This document shows positions 27,601 to 34,234 of a stretch of 58,202 nucleotides of DNA, piece by piece (the first letter of the stretch is position 1; each line of letters begins with the position of its first letter). Made by a program: the position numbers and the translations under genes. Below the pieces are notes generated by a model. That model did no database searches. It worked only from the letters and a program-made list of their open reading frames with translations, and had not been told where the DNA came from. The stretch is from Solirubrobacteraceae bacterium (lineage in GTDB: Bacteria > Actinomycetota > Thermoleophilia > Solirubrobacterales > Solirubrobacteraceae), in the NCBI GenBank assembly GCA_030681525.1, contig JAUXSD010000182.1:1-58202 (forward strand), read 5' to 3'.

Positions 27601-27924
27601 GCTCGCCGAGGCCGGGGCGAGGTCGAGGCGTCCGCCCGGGAAGACGTCGGACGCTTCTCCGGCGGCGTCTGTCGCCGCCAGCGCCGCGCCCGTCGCGTCG
27701 ACACCACCGAAGTACGTGATGTTGTGGAGCGCGGTCGTGATCTCCGGCGAGTACGTGCCCGCTCCGATCGGGACCTGGGACCCGTAATAGGGGTCGAAGA
27801 CATTGATCGTCGCGGCCCCCGCGGGCACGGCGAGGGTGAGCGCGACGACGAGCGCGAGACAGGCTGCGGTGCGGTGCGGGCGCCGCCGGCGCCGTTTCAG
27901 AGCGTGGACCCCCCGGCCCGACAC
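21652..27924 (-). CDS. Giant secreted gingipain-like (C25) cysteine protease
   Basis: A 2090-residue exported protein. The GTG at 27924 has AAGGGGA eight bases upstream and leads into an Arg-rich signal peptide (AACLALVVALTLAVPAGAA). The N-terminal third has delta-60-like repeats (SFGTAGLATVD, SFGTGGHVLVD). Residues about 500-531 are a PLRNS tandem tract, followed by pentapeptide-like VTLGDL segments. A pre-peptidase (PPC) domain is seen near 930-975. The caspase-fold catalytic domain of C25 type has H1365 in NGHYDHYRG and C1399 in FTIGCHAGLS. The C-terminus (about 1890-2090) carries four to five FG-GAP/VCBS-like repeats with the Asp motifs GDWDGDG and GDFNGDG, likely calcium sites. Probably an extracellular endopeptidase; specificity unknown. 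Domains other than the protease are called from short motifs. Confidence 0.82.
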   Translation of the reverse strand: MSGRGVHALKRRRRRPHRTAACLALVVALTLAVPAGAATINVFDPYYGSQVPIGAGTYSPEITTALHNITYFGGVDATGAALAATDAAGEASDVFPGGRLDLAPASASPSVPVLDTWFVNSPAWASGRRELAAAAWAEQAAGVLRVRIVDATRPGQPEGPFADQTIDVPLGGNAPPVPVAVRFTPDGQHLLVAAQVVQVSGAVTSRAWTVARIRLGTFHPATPGQAMLDSAYGGGDGIVGGPFTSGGGALRAMELRGASGVVLTGTGDFTGADSVPARLHVLVLSDFGVPHPSFGTAGLATVDAVGDPDGPMFGLPPAPQTGTDVAVGATGDITIAGGQSAAGPAFLVRLSPAGTPRQSFGTGGHVLVDAPDFDEVELYPDGSAYALAGGVPVSLLEHFDPTGELVYESVFNGSSECARNLEAMSLLSQTGGDAIILAGDCPGLGLNAFRLTDESPLRRVLAQAVPSRINVGGRSVALDEAARPDPDSDAQSEVGGTIAATPLRNSPLRNSPLRNSPLRNSPLRNSPLRNSPLTELPLRNSGGWTAVLQSTPLRNSPLQTITLGDVLDLDPIPDVTLGDLDPTRGVLRRVSVASLLLLGRPLDALPPPSAGVSWCQYLVGLGPAPRCGAGGVDPAVTHTFDLELLGANLRGYWHGVPVALTDEVMGSGDLRAPLGEITLNTIELAATPLGKLRQQDVNDAIGCTANCATTLAAKQAADPGAFSDVTLGDLLASARAPAGPAQLYTLQELLPGIAPTSELSPEEASALDALVQRSTTNDNRLALGTSFVVVCGEVAPPAGGGEGLTIAIKAPKLGYVPGSGKFLIHSQQYDLDDPVVDGDTWTFTRMHDGPDPKALSDGCDGVSPGAPTFASVSFDAEPPTGLGTGTITPTITTGSGLVATGRSASYDIFDGSDPPGDSSTTRVLAPDRLYTGYIPSAGDVDAYRIHAPAAGSVVTVSLSNLPADNDLFVQGPKAGIPVPPSRRRAQTEAVLADPPLPDQSVDLNGDDDTPSPDAVTGMPMGAASLAALPLRGISNRSGTTNESVSFLVQSGDAGSDFLATVASAGGAVSNEAYGLRITVTPPGTEPQCIPARTGLGSGTLGTFPSSVPTTTQTLILWDRQRTEAAYPGSGATLAGKLATLAGAPGVGGAVIPVEADPTHGAAVRAALAAWDAEPCSPGAANDVVSAIGMVVDRLRPQLAQLRHIVLVGGDDLLPQGRVPDLVGIANEREQADAMTAGGADTPISRSLRRGLVLSDDPYGDFDPQAWLTGTLALPDVGLGRLVEKPADIAAQIDQYVAAGGVLPVASARVTGYDFISDGAAAIRDNVQTIVGAANVSARIDETWTAADALAYINRAGGGISSINGHYDHYRGLPAAADGPLLQAADASPAPGSLLFTIGCHAGLSSIDAYGLAGDPGLGDWAAQLTKAGSAFVGNTGFGYGDTGSVAYSERLLAGFASQLATRDSTAGQALMYAKQQYFATLGAPGVYDGKALQELTFYGLPMYRVGSTGGLGAPALPPPDPSGSAGVAKTGFDVQPQFSQVTTDRGRYWTADGRDPIATHLRPLQPRTDLDVTPTDGAVVHGALITALASSDVANVDPVFSRPTVDLAAHEPEIGPDDVAFPATLQRVQDHAAADGRHVRLNLAAGQFISDPSDPAGLGTQRLFSRIAGDVLRSRSTDFDPPRIENIVTAKANGKVTFDVTTPDTDVTGGVALYEDAAGVWRSLTLTMSGGHARGTGPLPGDAQAAGVAFVQLVDAAGNVGLATDKGRGIGLSAASAPGANAPPLVADPPPGTGGTSQPPVTVRISGEARSTATISVDGSAYAPYDGPIVLETDGVHVITARAPDGSTSRLTVIVASDTVTPSLPALVRTSTTWLLRETLTAGGPDATFTYGSKPLSPIMGDWDGDGLQTAGTFEGGVFKLRNTNTTGTAADITFTFGDPRGFPVAGDFNGDGTDDVAVFRNGTWQVRLSTGTVLPSFTFGAGTWPATVPVAGDWDGDGTDGVGTYTYNSATWNLRHTPSTGSPDIGPVAFGTASSSYPVTGDWDADGDDTVGVKTGATWSLRNANGPGAADTSFAYGLANDLPLSWRKP
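26333..26422 (-). repeat. 15-bp tandem repeat encoding PLRNS
   Basis: Six consecutive, nearly identical 15-base units (plus-strand GAGTTGCGCAGCGGC) encode PLRNS repeats in the C25 protease. Further single copies lie at about 26262 and 26302. Register S-P-L-R-N fits the pentapeptide-repeat pattern, with Leu as the inward residue of a beta-helix. The near identity at DNA level points to recent slippage or strong conservation. Confidence 0.8.
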
Positions 27925-28072
27925 GTTGCTGGTCCCCTTGTCGGCACGACGTGCCCCAACGACGCCGATTGAGGCGAGTCTGCCTGAGGCCCGGCCGGAA
28001 GTCACCCCGGGACGGTCCGATTCTCGGACCACCGATGGGCCGTCGACCGGTGTATCGGCGGGTCTGCCCATC

Positions 28073-28465
28073 TCAAAGCGCGATCAGGCAGGCCGCGCCG
28101 AACAGCGCGACGCCGTGAAACGCCTGGTCGACGAACACGGCCAGGAGCCGATCGTCGTCCGCGTCCGCGCCCTTGACGGCGAGCATGTAGGCGCGGACGG
28201 CCCGCCCGTCGTCCTGGATCGCGTGCGGGACGATCACGGCGATCGCGATCAGGGCCGCGAGCCAGCCGCGCGCGGCGGCGATCCAGAGCCAGGCGGGTGC
28301 GAACGCGAGCGCGTACGTGGCGATGTGCGAGGCCAGCGCACGGCGGGACAGCGGATCCGGACCGAGGCCGCCATGCTTGTGGCTCGCCTGCCAGTTGGTC
28401 TGCAGGATGAAGTCGCCGGCGAGGTGACAGACAGCGAACACCGCGAGCACTTCGGCCCATTCCAC
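28073..28465 (-). CDS. DUF3307 membrane protein
   Basis: A 130-residue integral membrane protein of the DUF3307 family. The first helix carries CHLAGDFILQTNWQASHK, the family signature, and three more hydrophobic segments follow (ATYALAFAPAWLWIAAA, LAALIAIAVIVPHAI and FHGVALFGAACLIAL). The GTG start at 28465 sits two bases after the stop of the cyclase/ATPase gene, so the two are likely translationally coupled. The function is unknown; members are often annotated next to cyclases or regulators. Confidence 0.82.
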   Translation of the reverse strand: MEWAEVLAVFAVCHLAGDFILQTNWQASHKHGGLGPDPLSRRALASHIATYALAFAPAWLWIAAARGWLAALIAIAVIVPHAIQDDGRAVRAYMLAVKGADADDDRLLAVFVDQAFHGVALFGAACLIAL

Positions 28466-28467
28466 GG

Positions 28468-31400
28468 CTACGCCATGCCTGCCCGGGCCACCGGGACCAC
28501 GATCGAACGATCGGCGACGTCGAGCCGGGCGAAGAGCTCGTCGGCCCGTTCCTGCAACGCGACCGCATCCGGTGCGCCCAGCCGCGCGAGCACCTCGGCG
28601 GACTGGGCCTCCTCGAACTCGGCCGAGGCGCCGCGGGCCGTGTCGAGGCTCGTGCGCAGCAGCTGAAGCGCCGCGGGCCCGTCGCCGAGCCGGAAGAGCG
28701 CGATCCCGAGCACGCGGTCCAGCGCGGCCAGCAGCACGGGGTTGCCGCCCAGCGCGACCGTCCGCGCGCGGGCGCCGCTGGCGAGGTTCGCCGCCGCACC
28801 CCAGTCGCCCGCGCGCAGCAGGCGCTCGGCCTGCCGGCTGTCGGTCTCCGCGACGTCGTCGGCGGCGCCGATGCGCTCGTACCCGTCGCGGGCGCCGGCG
28901 AGCAGCAGCTCGGCATCGACGAGCCTTCCGTCGCGCGCCGCGAGGCGTCCGAGGTTGCTCGTCGCCAGCGCGACGCCGATCGGATAGTTCGCCGCCGTCC
29001 AGACCGCCAGCGCCTCCTCGAACAGCGTGCGGGCAGGATCCAGGCGACCCTGGTCGGACAGGATCTCGCCGACGTTGTTGGCGGCCGTCGCGCTCTGGAC
29101 GACGTCGCCCGTGCGGTCGCGCTGGCGCTTGCTGCGCTCGAAGAAGTCCAGCGCCTCCGCCCAGCGGCCGGCGAAGTACGCGTTGACGCCGAGGTTGTTG
29201 AGCACGATCGCCTGCCCCGCCGGCTGGTCGAGCGCCTCGTAGATCTCCAGCGCCTGCGGCAGCAGGGAGGGATCGGGCCGGCCCTCGTCCACGAGCGCCC
29301 AGTCGAGCAGGTACAGGCAGTGCGCCAGCGACGCCCGGTCGGTCGATCGCCGGAGCGTCGCGTGCGCGTCGGCGAGGACCACCGCCGCGCGCCGGAAGCG
29401 CCCCTGGCGCAGCAGCGCGGCGCCGCGGCCGACGAGGAGCTGGGCGCGAACGGTGTCGGCCTCGTCGCCGGCGGGCGCGTCGCGGACGCTGCGCAGGCCG
29501 CGGGCGAACCAGCGCAGCGCCTGGTCGTAGCTGGCGCTGCGCTCGCGCAGCCAGCCCTCGCGCCGCTGCAGGTCGGCCACCTCGAGCGGCCGCCCGCTCG
29601 CGGCGCGCCGGGCCGCCCGGTAGCCCGCGGCGGCGTCGGCGTAGCGGCCGGCGAGCTCCGCGCAGTCGCCCAGCCGCGTCGCGACCTCGCGCAGCTCGTC
29701 GGCCCGCCGGCGCATGTGGCGGCCCGCCTCGAGGGCGCGCTTGAGGTGCGTCGTGGCCTCCACCGGCGCGCCCGCCCGCTCCGCCCGCGCGGCGGCGAGG
29801 CCGGCGTAGCGCCATGTCCGGGCGTGGTCGCGCGCCATGTCGAAGTGCAGCGCCAGCGCGGCGGCGGCCTCCTCCCCCGACCGCGCCTCGATGGCGAGCC
29901 CGGCTTCGCCGTGCAGTGCGCGCCGGCGGCGGTAGGCGAGGCTCTCGTACGCCGCGTCGCGCAGCAGCGCATGCGCGAAGGAGAGCGTTCCGTCGCCGCT
30001 GGCCTCCAGCACGCCGGGCACCGGCGGCGGGGCAGCGCGCAGCAGAGCCTCGAGGTCGGCCGCGCGGCAGCGGGCGCCGAGCACCGACGCGACGCGCACC
30101 GCCTCACGCTGCGCCGGCTCGAGCGTGTGGATGCGGACGGCCATGAGCGCATCGACGCGGTCGGGCAGCGCGTCGGGGTCGCTGCCCTCGCGCACCGCGC
30201 GGGCGAGCTCGGACAGCAGCAGCGGGTTGCCGCGCGCACGCTCCACGAGGCGCCGCACGACCGCGCTCGGCAGCCGCGCGCCGCCTGCGTCCACGAGCGC
30301 GATGGCCGCGCGGTCGCTGAGCGGCTCGATCGCCAGCATGCGCGCCGACGCGATCGCGCTGGGATCGAGGCCGGTGGCGACGTTGCGCCGCGTGATCACC
30401 ATGCACCAGCCGCAGGCCTGCGCCTCGCGCGCGAGCGCGACGACGACCGCCGCGCTCGCGTCGTCGAGCCAGTGCCCGTCCTCGACGAGCAGCACCGACC
30501 CGGTGGTCAGCCGGTGGCGCAGCAGGCGGGCCACGCCGTCCGCGACGGCGCGCTGCCGGGCGGCCGCGTCGAGGTGGCGGGTCGCCGGGCTCGTCTCGGC
30601 GTCCAGGCCGATCGCGGCACAGACGAGCCCGTCGGCCGGCTGCGCTCCGTCGCTCGTGGCCGCGAGCGCGTCCGCGAGCGCGGCGGCGGCGGTCGCCGGC
30701 GGGGCGTCGCGCGGGATCGACAGCATCGCTCGCAACGGGCCGTTGAGCGCGCCGTAGGGCGTCGCCACGCCGTACGCGCGGCCGTCCACGCGGAAGCGGA
30801 CCTTGTCGCCGAGCGCGTTCGCGACGAGGGCGGACTTGCCGAGGCCCGGCTCCCCCGTCACGACGACGATGCGGCCGGCGCCCGGGCTCGCCGTGCGCCG
30901 TGCCTGCGTCAGGAGCGCGTGCTCGGCGTCGCGGCCGACGATGGCCGTCGCACGCGGCTGCCGTCCGACGAGCGACGGCGGCCCGGCGATCGCCGTGTGC
31001 ACGAGCTCCGACTTGCCCTTCGCGGCGAACGGCGCGAAGGGCTCCAGTGCCCAGCCGGCCTTCGTCGTGTCGAGCGTCCCGAGCGTCGCGAGGACCCGTC
31101 GCGGTGGCGCGCGATGGGCCACGCGCGCTGCAAGGTTGACGGTGTCGCCCATGACGCTCCACGCGCGCCGGCCGCGCATCGACACGTCGACCATGAAGCC
31201 GCGGCCCGACGCCGCACCCCCGGCGACCGCGAGCGGGACATCGGTCTCGACGACGGCGCGCAGGGTGCTGAGCAGGGCGTCCGCGTCGGCCTCGCCCGCC
31301 ACCGGAGCCCCGGACACGAGGTACGCCTTGAAGCCGTCCGCGGCGCAGTCGAGCGACACCACGGTGACGCCGTGATCGGCGCAGGCGCCGTGGACGCGCT

Positions 31401-32214
31401 CGACGACGGCCTCGATCGCCGGCCCGGCGGCCCCCGGGTCGTGGTCGAGGAGCTCGTCGAGGCCGCGGACGACGACGAAGCCCGCCGTGACCTGGCGATG
31501 CTCGCTCTCGACGCTCTGCGCCAGGTGCCTGGCCAGACCGTGCGGCAGCGCCTGGGCGGCGATGTGCTCCTCCGCCGCGGTATCCGAGCCGGCCCGCGGC
31601 ACCGCCTCGCACGACGGGCGGGCGAGCAGCGGGGAGCCGGCCTGCTGGCGCGGCCCGAGCAGCTGCGGATCGAGCGCTCGCGCCGTCGCCGGCGCGACGA
31701 GGATCTGCCCGGCCGAAGCCTCCCCCTCGCAGGCGCAGACGGTCGTCGCCGTCGGGCCGACGACGATGAGCCCGCGGTGCGGCCTACCGGCCGCCGCGAA
31801 CAGCAGCGGCCCCGACGCCACGCCGAGGCTGATGGACAGCTTGGCGCGGCCGAAGCCGGTCGTGGCCTGGCGAAACGGCCACAGCGCGCGCTGGAGGTCG
31901 TACGCCGCCGCCGCGGCACGGGCCTCGTGCCCCGGGTCGCGGAACCCGACGATCAGCGCGTCGCCGCCGAAGCCGAGGACGTCGCCACCGAGCTCCTGCG
32001 CCGCGCCCGCCAGGCGGTCCATGATGCGATCGATGAGCGTGATGAGGGCCTCGGTCCCCTCCCGGCCGTGCTTGGCGAGGCGCTCGGACAGCGCGGTGAA
32101 GCCGGAGACGTCGGCGAACAGGATCGAGCCGTCGATCCGGGTCAGGCCCGTCCGCTGCTCGGCGATCAGCTCGAGCAGGATCTCCGGGACGTACGGCGTC
32201 AGCGGCCGCGTCAC
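28468..32214 (-). CDS. Tandem class III cyclase domains fused to ATPase and TPR repeats
   Basis: A cytoplasmic protein of 1248 residues. The first cyclase domain (about 28-185) has the metal-binding DVSGFTALSERL and GGDALIVGF, but its transition-state Asn/Arg region reads GPTATTVCACEGEA. The second (about 243-415) has lost the first metal Asp (FVVVRGLDELL) but keeps GDTVNLAARV. The pair could therefore form a single composite active site, as in mammalian adenylyl cyclases C1/C2 and soluble adenylyl cyclase. A P-loop ATPase follows (GEPGLGKSALV, about residue 452), and then TPR-like helices to the C-terminus. The GTG start overlaps the Crp/Fnr stop by four bases. Product, cAMP or other, is not provable from sequence; the usual substrate Asp appears replaced by Ser in AWSVMGDTVN. 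Confidence 0.85.
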   Translation of the reverse strand: MTRPLTPYVPEILLELIAEQRTGLTRIDGSILFADVSGFTALSERLAKHGREGTEALITLIDRIMDRLAGAAQELGGDVLGFGGDALIVGFRDPGHEARAAAAAYDLQRALWPFRQATTGFGRAKLSISLGVASGPLLFAAAGRPHRGLIVVGPTATTVCACEGEASAGQILVAPATARALDPQLLGPRQQAGSPLLARPSCEAVPRAGSDTAAEEHIAAQALPHGLARHLAQSVESEHRQVTAGFVVVRGLDELLDHDPGAAGPAIEAVVERVHGACADHGVTVVSLDCAADGFKAYLVSGAPVAGEADADALLSTLRAVVETDVPLAVAGGAASGRGFMVDVSMRGRRAWSVMGDTVNLAARVAHRAPPRRVLATLGTLDTTKAGWALEPFAPFAAKGKSELVHTAIAGPPSLVGRQPRATAIVGRDAEHALLTQARRTASPGAGRIVVVTGEPGLGKSALVANALGDKVRFRVDGRAYGVATPYGALNGPLRAMLSIPRDAPPATAAAALADALAATSDGAQPADGLVCAAIGLDAETSPATRHLDAAARQRAVADGVARLLRHRLTTGSVLLVEDGHWLDDASAAVVVALAREAQACGWCMVITRRNVATGLDPSAIASARMLAIEPLSDRAAIALVDAGGARLPSAVVRRLVERARGNPLLLSELARAVREGSDPDALPDRVDALMAVRIHTLEPAQREAVRVASVLGARCRAADLEALLRAAPPPVPGVLEASGDGTLSFAHALLRDAAYESLAYRRRRALHGEAGLAIEARSGEEAAAALALHFDMARDHARTWRYAGLAAARAERAGAPVEATTHLKRALEAGRHMRRRADELREVATRLGDCAELAGRYADAAAGYRAARRAASGRPLEVADLQRREGWLRERSASYDQALRWFARGLRSVRDAPAGDEADTVRAQLLVGRGAALLRQGRFRRAAVVLADAHATLRRSTDRASLAHCLYLLDWALVDEGRPDPSLLPQALEIYEALDQPAGQAIVLNNLGVNAYFAGRWAEALDFFERSKRQRDRTGDVVQSATAANNVGEILSDQGRLDPARTLFEEALAVWTAANYPIGVALATSNLGRLAARDGRLVDAELLLAGARDGYERIGAADDVAETDSRQAERLLRAGDWGAAANLASGARARTVALGGNPVLLAALDRVLGIALFRLGDGPAALQLLRTSLDTARGASAEFEEAQSAEVLARLGAPDAVALQERADELFARLDVADRSIVVPVARAGMA

Positions 32215-32954
32215 GCGCTCGTCTCCATCCGGGGATCCGCGCGCGCCGCCGCGCGCATCGCCGGCAGGTCGGCGATCTGCAGGTAGCCGCGGGCCTTGAC
32301 GATCCGTCCCGCCGCGACCTCGGCCGCGAGCAGTTCGGTCACGGTCGTGCGCTGGGCGCCGAGCACCTCGGCCAGGTCGGCGTGGGTGAGCGCGATCCTG
32401 CCGTCGTCGTAGTGGCGATGCAGGCGCAGCAGGATGCGCCGCAGCCGGACCGGCTGGGGGATCAGGGTCGCCTCGAGAAGCTGGTCGGTCAGGCGCCTCA
32501 CGGTGTCGGCCAGCACGCCCATGACCGCGGCGTCCACCTCCCGCGTGGCGGCGCGCAGCGCGTGCAGGCGGTGAACGTCGAGCATGAGGACGTCGGCGTC
32601 CCGGACGGCCACGACCCAGGCGGTCCGGCGCGGGACGCCGGCGAGCGCCATCTCACCGAGCACGTCCTCCTCGCCGAACATCGCCAGGACGAGCCGGCGG
32701 CTGTCGCGCGCGGCAACCTGCACCGAGACGAGCCCGGACTGCACGACGATCACGTGGTCGGCCGGGTCGCCGGCGCGGAAGACCGACTGCCCGGCGGAGA
32801 ACCGGCGTCGCACCGCGTGGGCGAGCAGCGCGTTGCGCTGCGCTTCCGGCAGGTCGGCGAACGGCCCGAGGGTGACCGGCCGCGTCGAACCGGAGCCGCC
32901 GCCGCTCACCGGAGCAGTCTCCGCGAGGCGCGGCGAGCCTGCCGGCCGACTCAT
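32211..32954 (-). CDS. Crp/Fnr-family transcription regulator
   Basis: A 247-residue regulator. The cyclic-nucleotide-binding fold (about 30-145) shows LLAHAVRRRFSAGQSVFRAG and VLGEMALAGVPRRTAWVVA, where GEMAL takes the place of the phosphate-binding cassette. The DNA-binding winged helix (about 175-235) has LTHADLAEVLGAQRTTVTELL. No Fe-S cysteines are seen. The gene is coupled at both ends: its ATG shares a base with the stop of the ABC transporter remnant, and its own stop overlaps the cyclase start. A sensor pair of cyclase plus cAMP-type receptor is the natural reading. Confidence 0.88.
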   Translation of the reverse strand: MSRPAGSPRLAETAPVSGGGSGSTRPVTLGPFADLPEAQRNALLAHAVRRRFSAGQSVFRAGDPADHVIVVQSGLVSVQVAARDSRRLVLAMFGEEDVLGEMALAGVPRRTAWVVAVRDADVLMLDVHRLHALRAATREVDAAVMGVLADTVRRLTDQLLEATLIPQPVRLRRILLRLHRHYDDGRIALTHADLAEVLGAQRTTVTELLAAEVAAGRIVKARGYLQIADLPAMRAAARADPRMETSA

Positions 32955-33082
32955 CAGATCGCCGCCTGCTGCGCGTCCAGGTGGGCGTACAGGCCGTCGC
33001 GACGCATCAGCGCCTCGTGCGAGCCGAGGTCGCGCAGCTCCACGCCGTCGTACGTGATCGTTCCCGCCGAGATACGGCGAGC
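32954..33082 (-). pseudogene. 3' remnant of an MsbA-type ABC transporter gene
   Basis: On the minus strand an open frame of 42 codons runs into the Crp/Fnr gene and ends in DGVELRDLGSHEALMRRDG followed by LYAHLDAQQ. This matches the extreme C-terminus of fused permease/ATPase exporters (usual form: DGGRIVEQGSHAELLARGG). An in-frame TAG closes it upstream at 33083-33085, and nothing before it resembles a transporter. The rest of the gene has been lost or replaced by the accessory DNA that begins here. The stop and the Crp ATG overlap as TGATG, so this gene once headed the operon. Confidence 0.6.
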
Positions 33083-33263
33083 CTACGTGCGGTCAGAGGA
33101 GTTGTCTGTCGGCAAGCCGACACCGTCGCGAAGGGCGCTGCAGACGGCCAACTGGCCGCCGTTCGCGCTCTGCGCAGCCACATCGTCAAGCCGTCCGAAG
33201 GCAGTCTCACCGATGGCGAACCTACGCCGGGCCCCCCGGGCGAACCACCCAATCCTGGACACT
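33077..33263 (+). repeat. Left unit of an inverted repeat pair bounding the accessory stretch
   Basis: Contains GCGAGCCTACG at 33077-33087, GCGAACCTACG at 33216-33226 and, 15 bases later, GAACCACCCAATCCTGGAC (from 33242). The same arrangement occurs on the minus strand at 41655-41702, where the two parts are 16 bases apart. The last part ends seven bases before the ATG of the cupin gene. Confidence 0.6.
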
Positions 33264-33269
33264 GTGGGC

Positions 33270-33650
33270 ATGCCCGAATGGAGGAAGACGAACTTCGAGG
33301 CTCTCGAGGACCGCAGTCCGGCCGACGTGCCGATGCGGTGGCTGTTCGCTCGCCAGGACCTGGACTCCCCGGAGCTCGGCGTCAGCCGCTTCGTCTACGA
33401 GCCGGGTGCGCGGATGCCGTTCGCGCATCGCCATCGCGAGCAGGAGGAGGCGTACGTCGTGGTCGGTGGCTCCGGGCGCGCGAACCTCGACGGAGAGATC
33501 GTGGCGCTGGGCGTCTGGGACGTGCTGCGGGTGGCGCCCACGGTGGTGCGGTCCTTCGAGGCCGGGCCAGAGGGCCTGGACCTGATCTGCATCGGCGGGC
33601 GCCGACCGGATGGCGGCGACGGGGAGACCGCTCCCGACCCCTGGCAGTAG
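33270..33650 (+). CDS. Cupin-domain protein
   Basis: A 126-residue single-domain cupin. Motif 1 is recognisable as HRHREQEEAYVVVGGSGRANLDGE, with metal-type His and Glu residues, and motif 2 as LRVAPTVVRSFEAG. It starts MPEWRKTNFEALED, a common N-terminus for small actinobacterial cupins. There is no clear Shine-Dalgarno; the conserved GAACCACCCAATCCTGGAC unit lies directly before the start codon and may hold the promoter of a leaderless mRNA. It is isolated: the neighbours are a transporter remnant and an IS element. Confidence 0.8.
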   Translation: MPEWRKTNFEALEDRSPADVPMRWLFARQDLDSPELGVSRFVYEPGARMPFAHRHREQEEAYVVVGGSGRANLDGEIVALGVWDVLRVAPTVVRSFEAGPEGLDLICIGGRRPDGGDGETAPDPWQ

Positions 33651-33892
33651 CCCGCGACGGCCGGCCGCATGGCTCGGTCACCGACAGCCGTTCGCGCAAC
33701 CGGACCGGCCAGGCGCGTCAGGCGGAGGCGATGGATCCCCAACGCTTGCCTACGTCACCGCCCAAGCGCTCACCGATCACAACGGACGGCCGATCAATGA
33801 CGAACCGCTGCAAATCGACAAGACCAACTCGTCAGCGACGTCGAGGACGTACTGCGCCGCCGCTGCGACGACAACGTTCAGGAAGGCCGTCG

Positions 33893-34072
33893 ATGCCGTG
33901 CATTGACCCGTTCTCGATCAAACCTGTAGAGCGTGACTGCATCTGCCCGATCGCCAAGCCCGGCGAGCCGCATTCGCTGGCGTGCGCCGCTGCGTTCAAG
34001 GCGAAGTTGCTACAAGGCAAGGCCACGCTGCGTACGGCGTTCGACCGGCGACTGAACGCCGCGGGCAACTAA
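33893..34072 (+). CDS. Small Cys-containing protein, function unknown
   Basis: A 59-residue open frame with AGGAAGG six bases before its ATG. The sequence begins MPCIDPFSIKPVERDCICPI and ends RTAFDRRLNAAGN. Four cysteines (C3, C17, C19, C32) could bind a metal. The composition is not the Arg/Ala-rich type of shadow frames in this window, which is the main reason for listing it. Just upstream (about 33750-33900) two overlapping frames look like one frameshifted gene (AQALTDHNGRPINDEP, then LVSDVEDVLRRRCDDN), so this whole stretch may be degraded accessory DNA. Confidence 0.4.
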   Translation: MPCIDPFSIKPVERDCICPIAKPGEPHSLACAAAFKAKLLQGKATLRTAFDRRLNAAGN

Positions 34073-34234
34073 CCGCCCTGCAGCGCGGAGACGCGCAGCG
34101 GCGATCAGCGCCTGAACAACCGGCTCCGCTTCCGACTCACGACACTAGCTATTTGCCCCGGAAATAGTCGGTGGGTCTGTCCGGTCTGACGCGGAGAATT
34201 TTGCCTGCGAGTTGGGCGAATTCTGGGGGTCGGG

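Noticed and set aside
33083-33271. 62-codon minus-strand frame at the left boundary
   Set aside because: Composition is plausible, but the frame runs through the inverted unit and has no ribosome site or recognisable family; not enough support.
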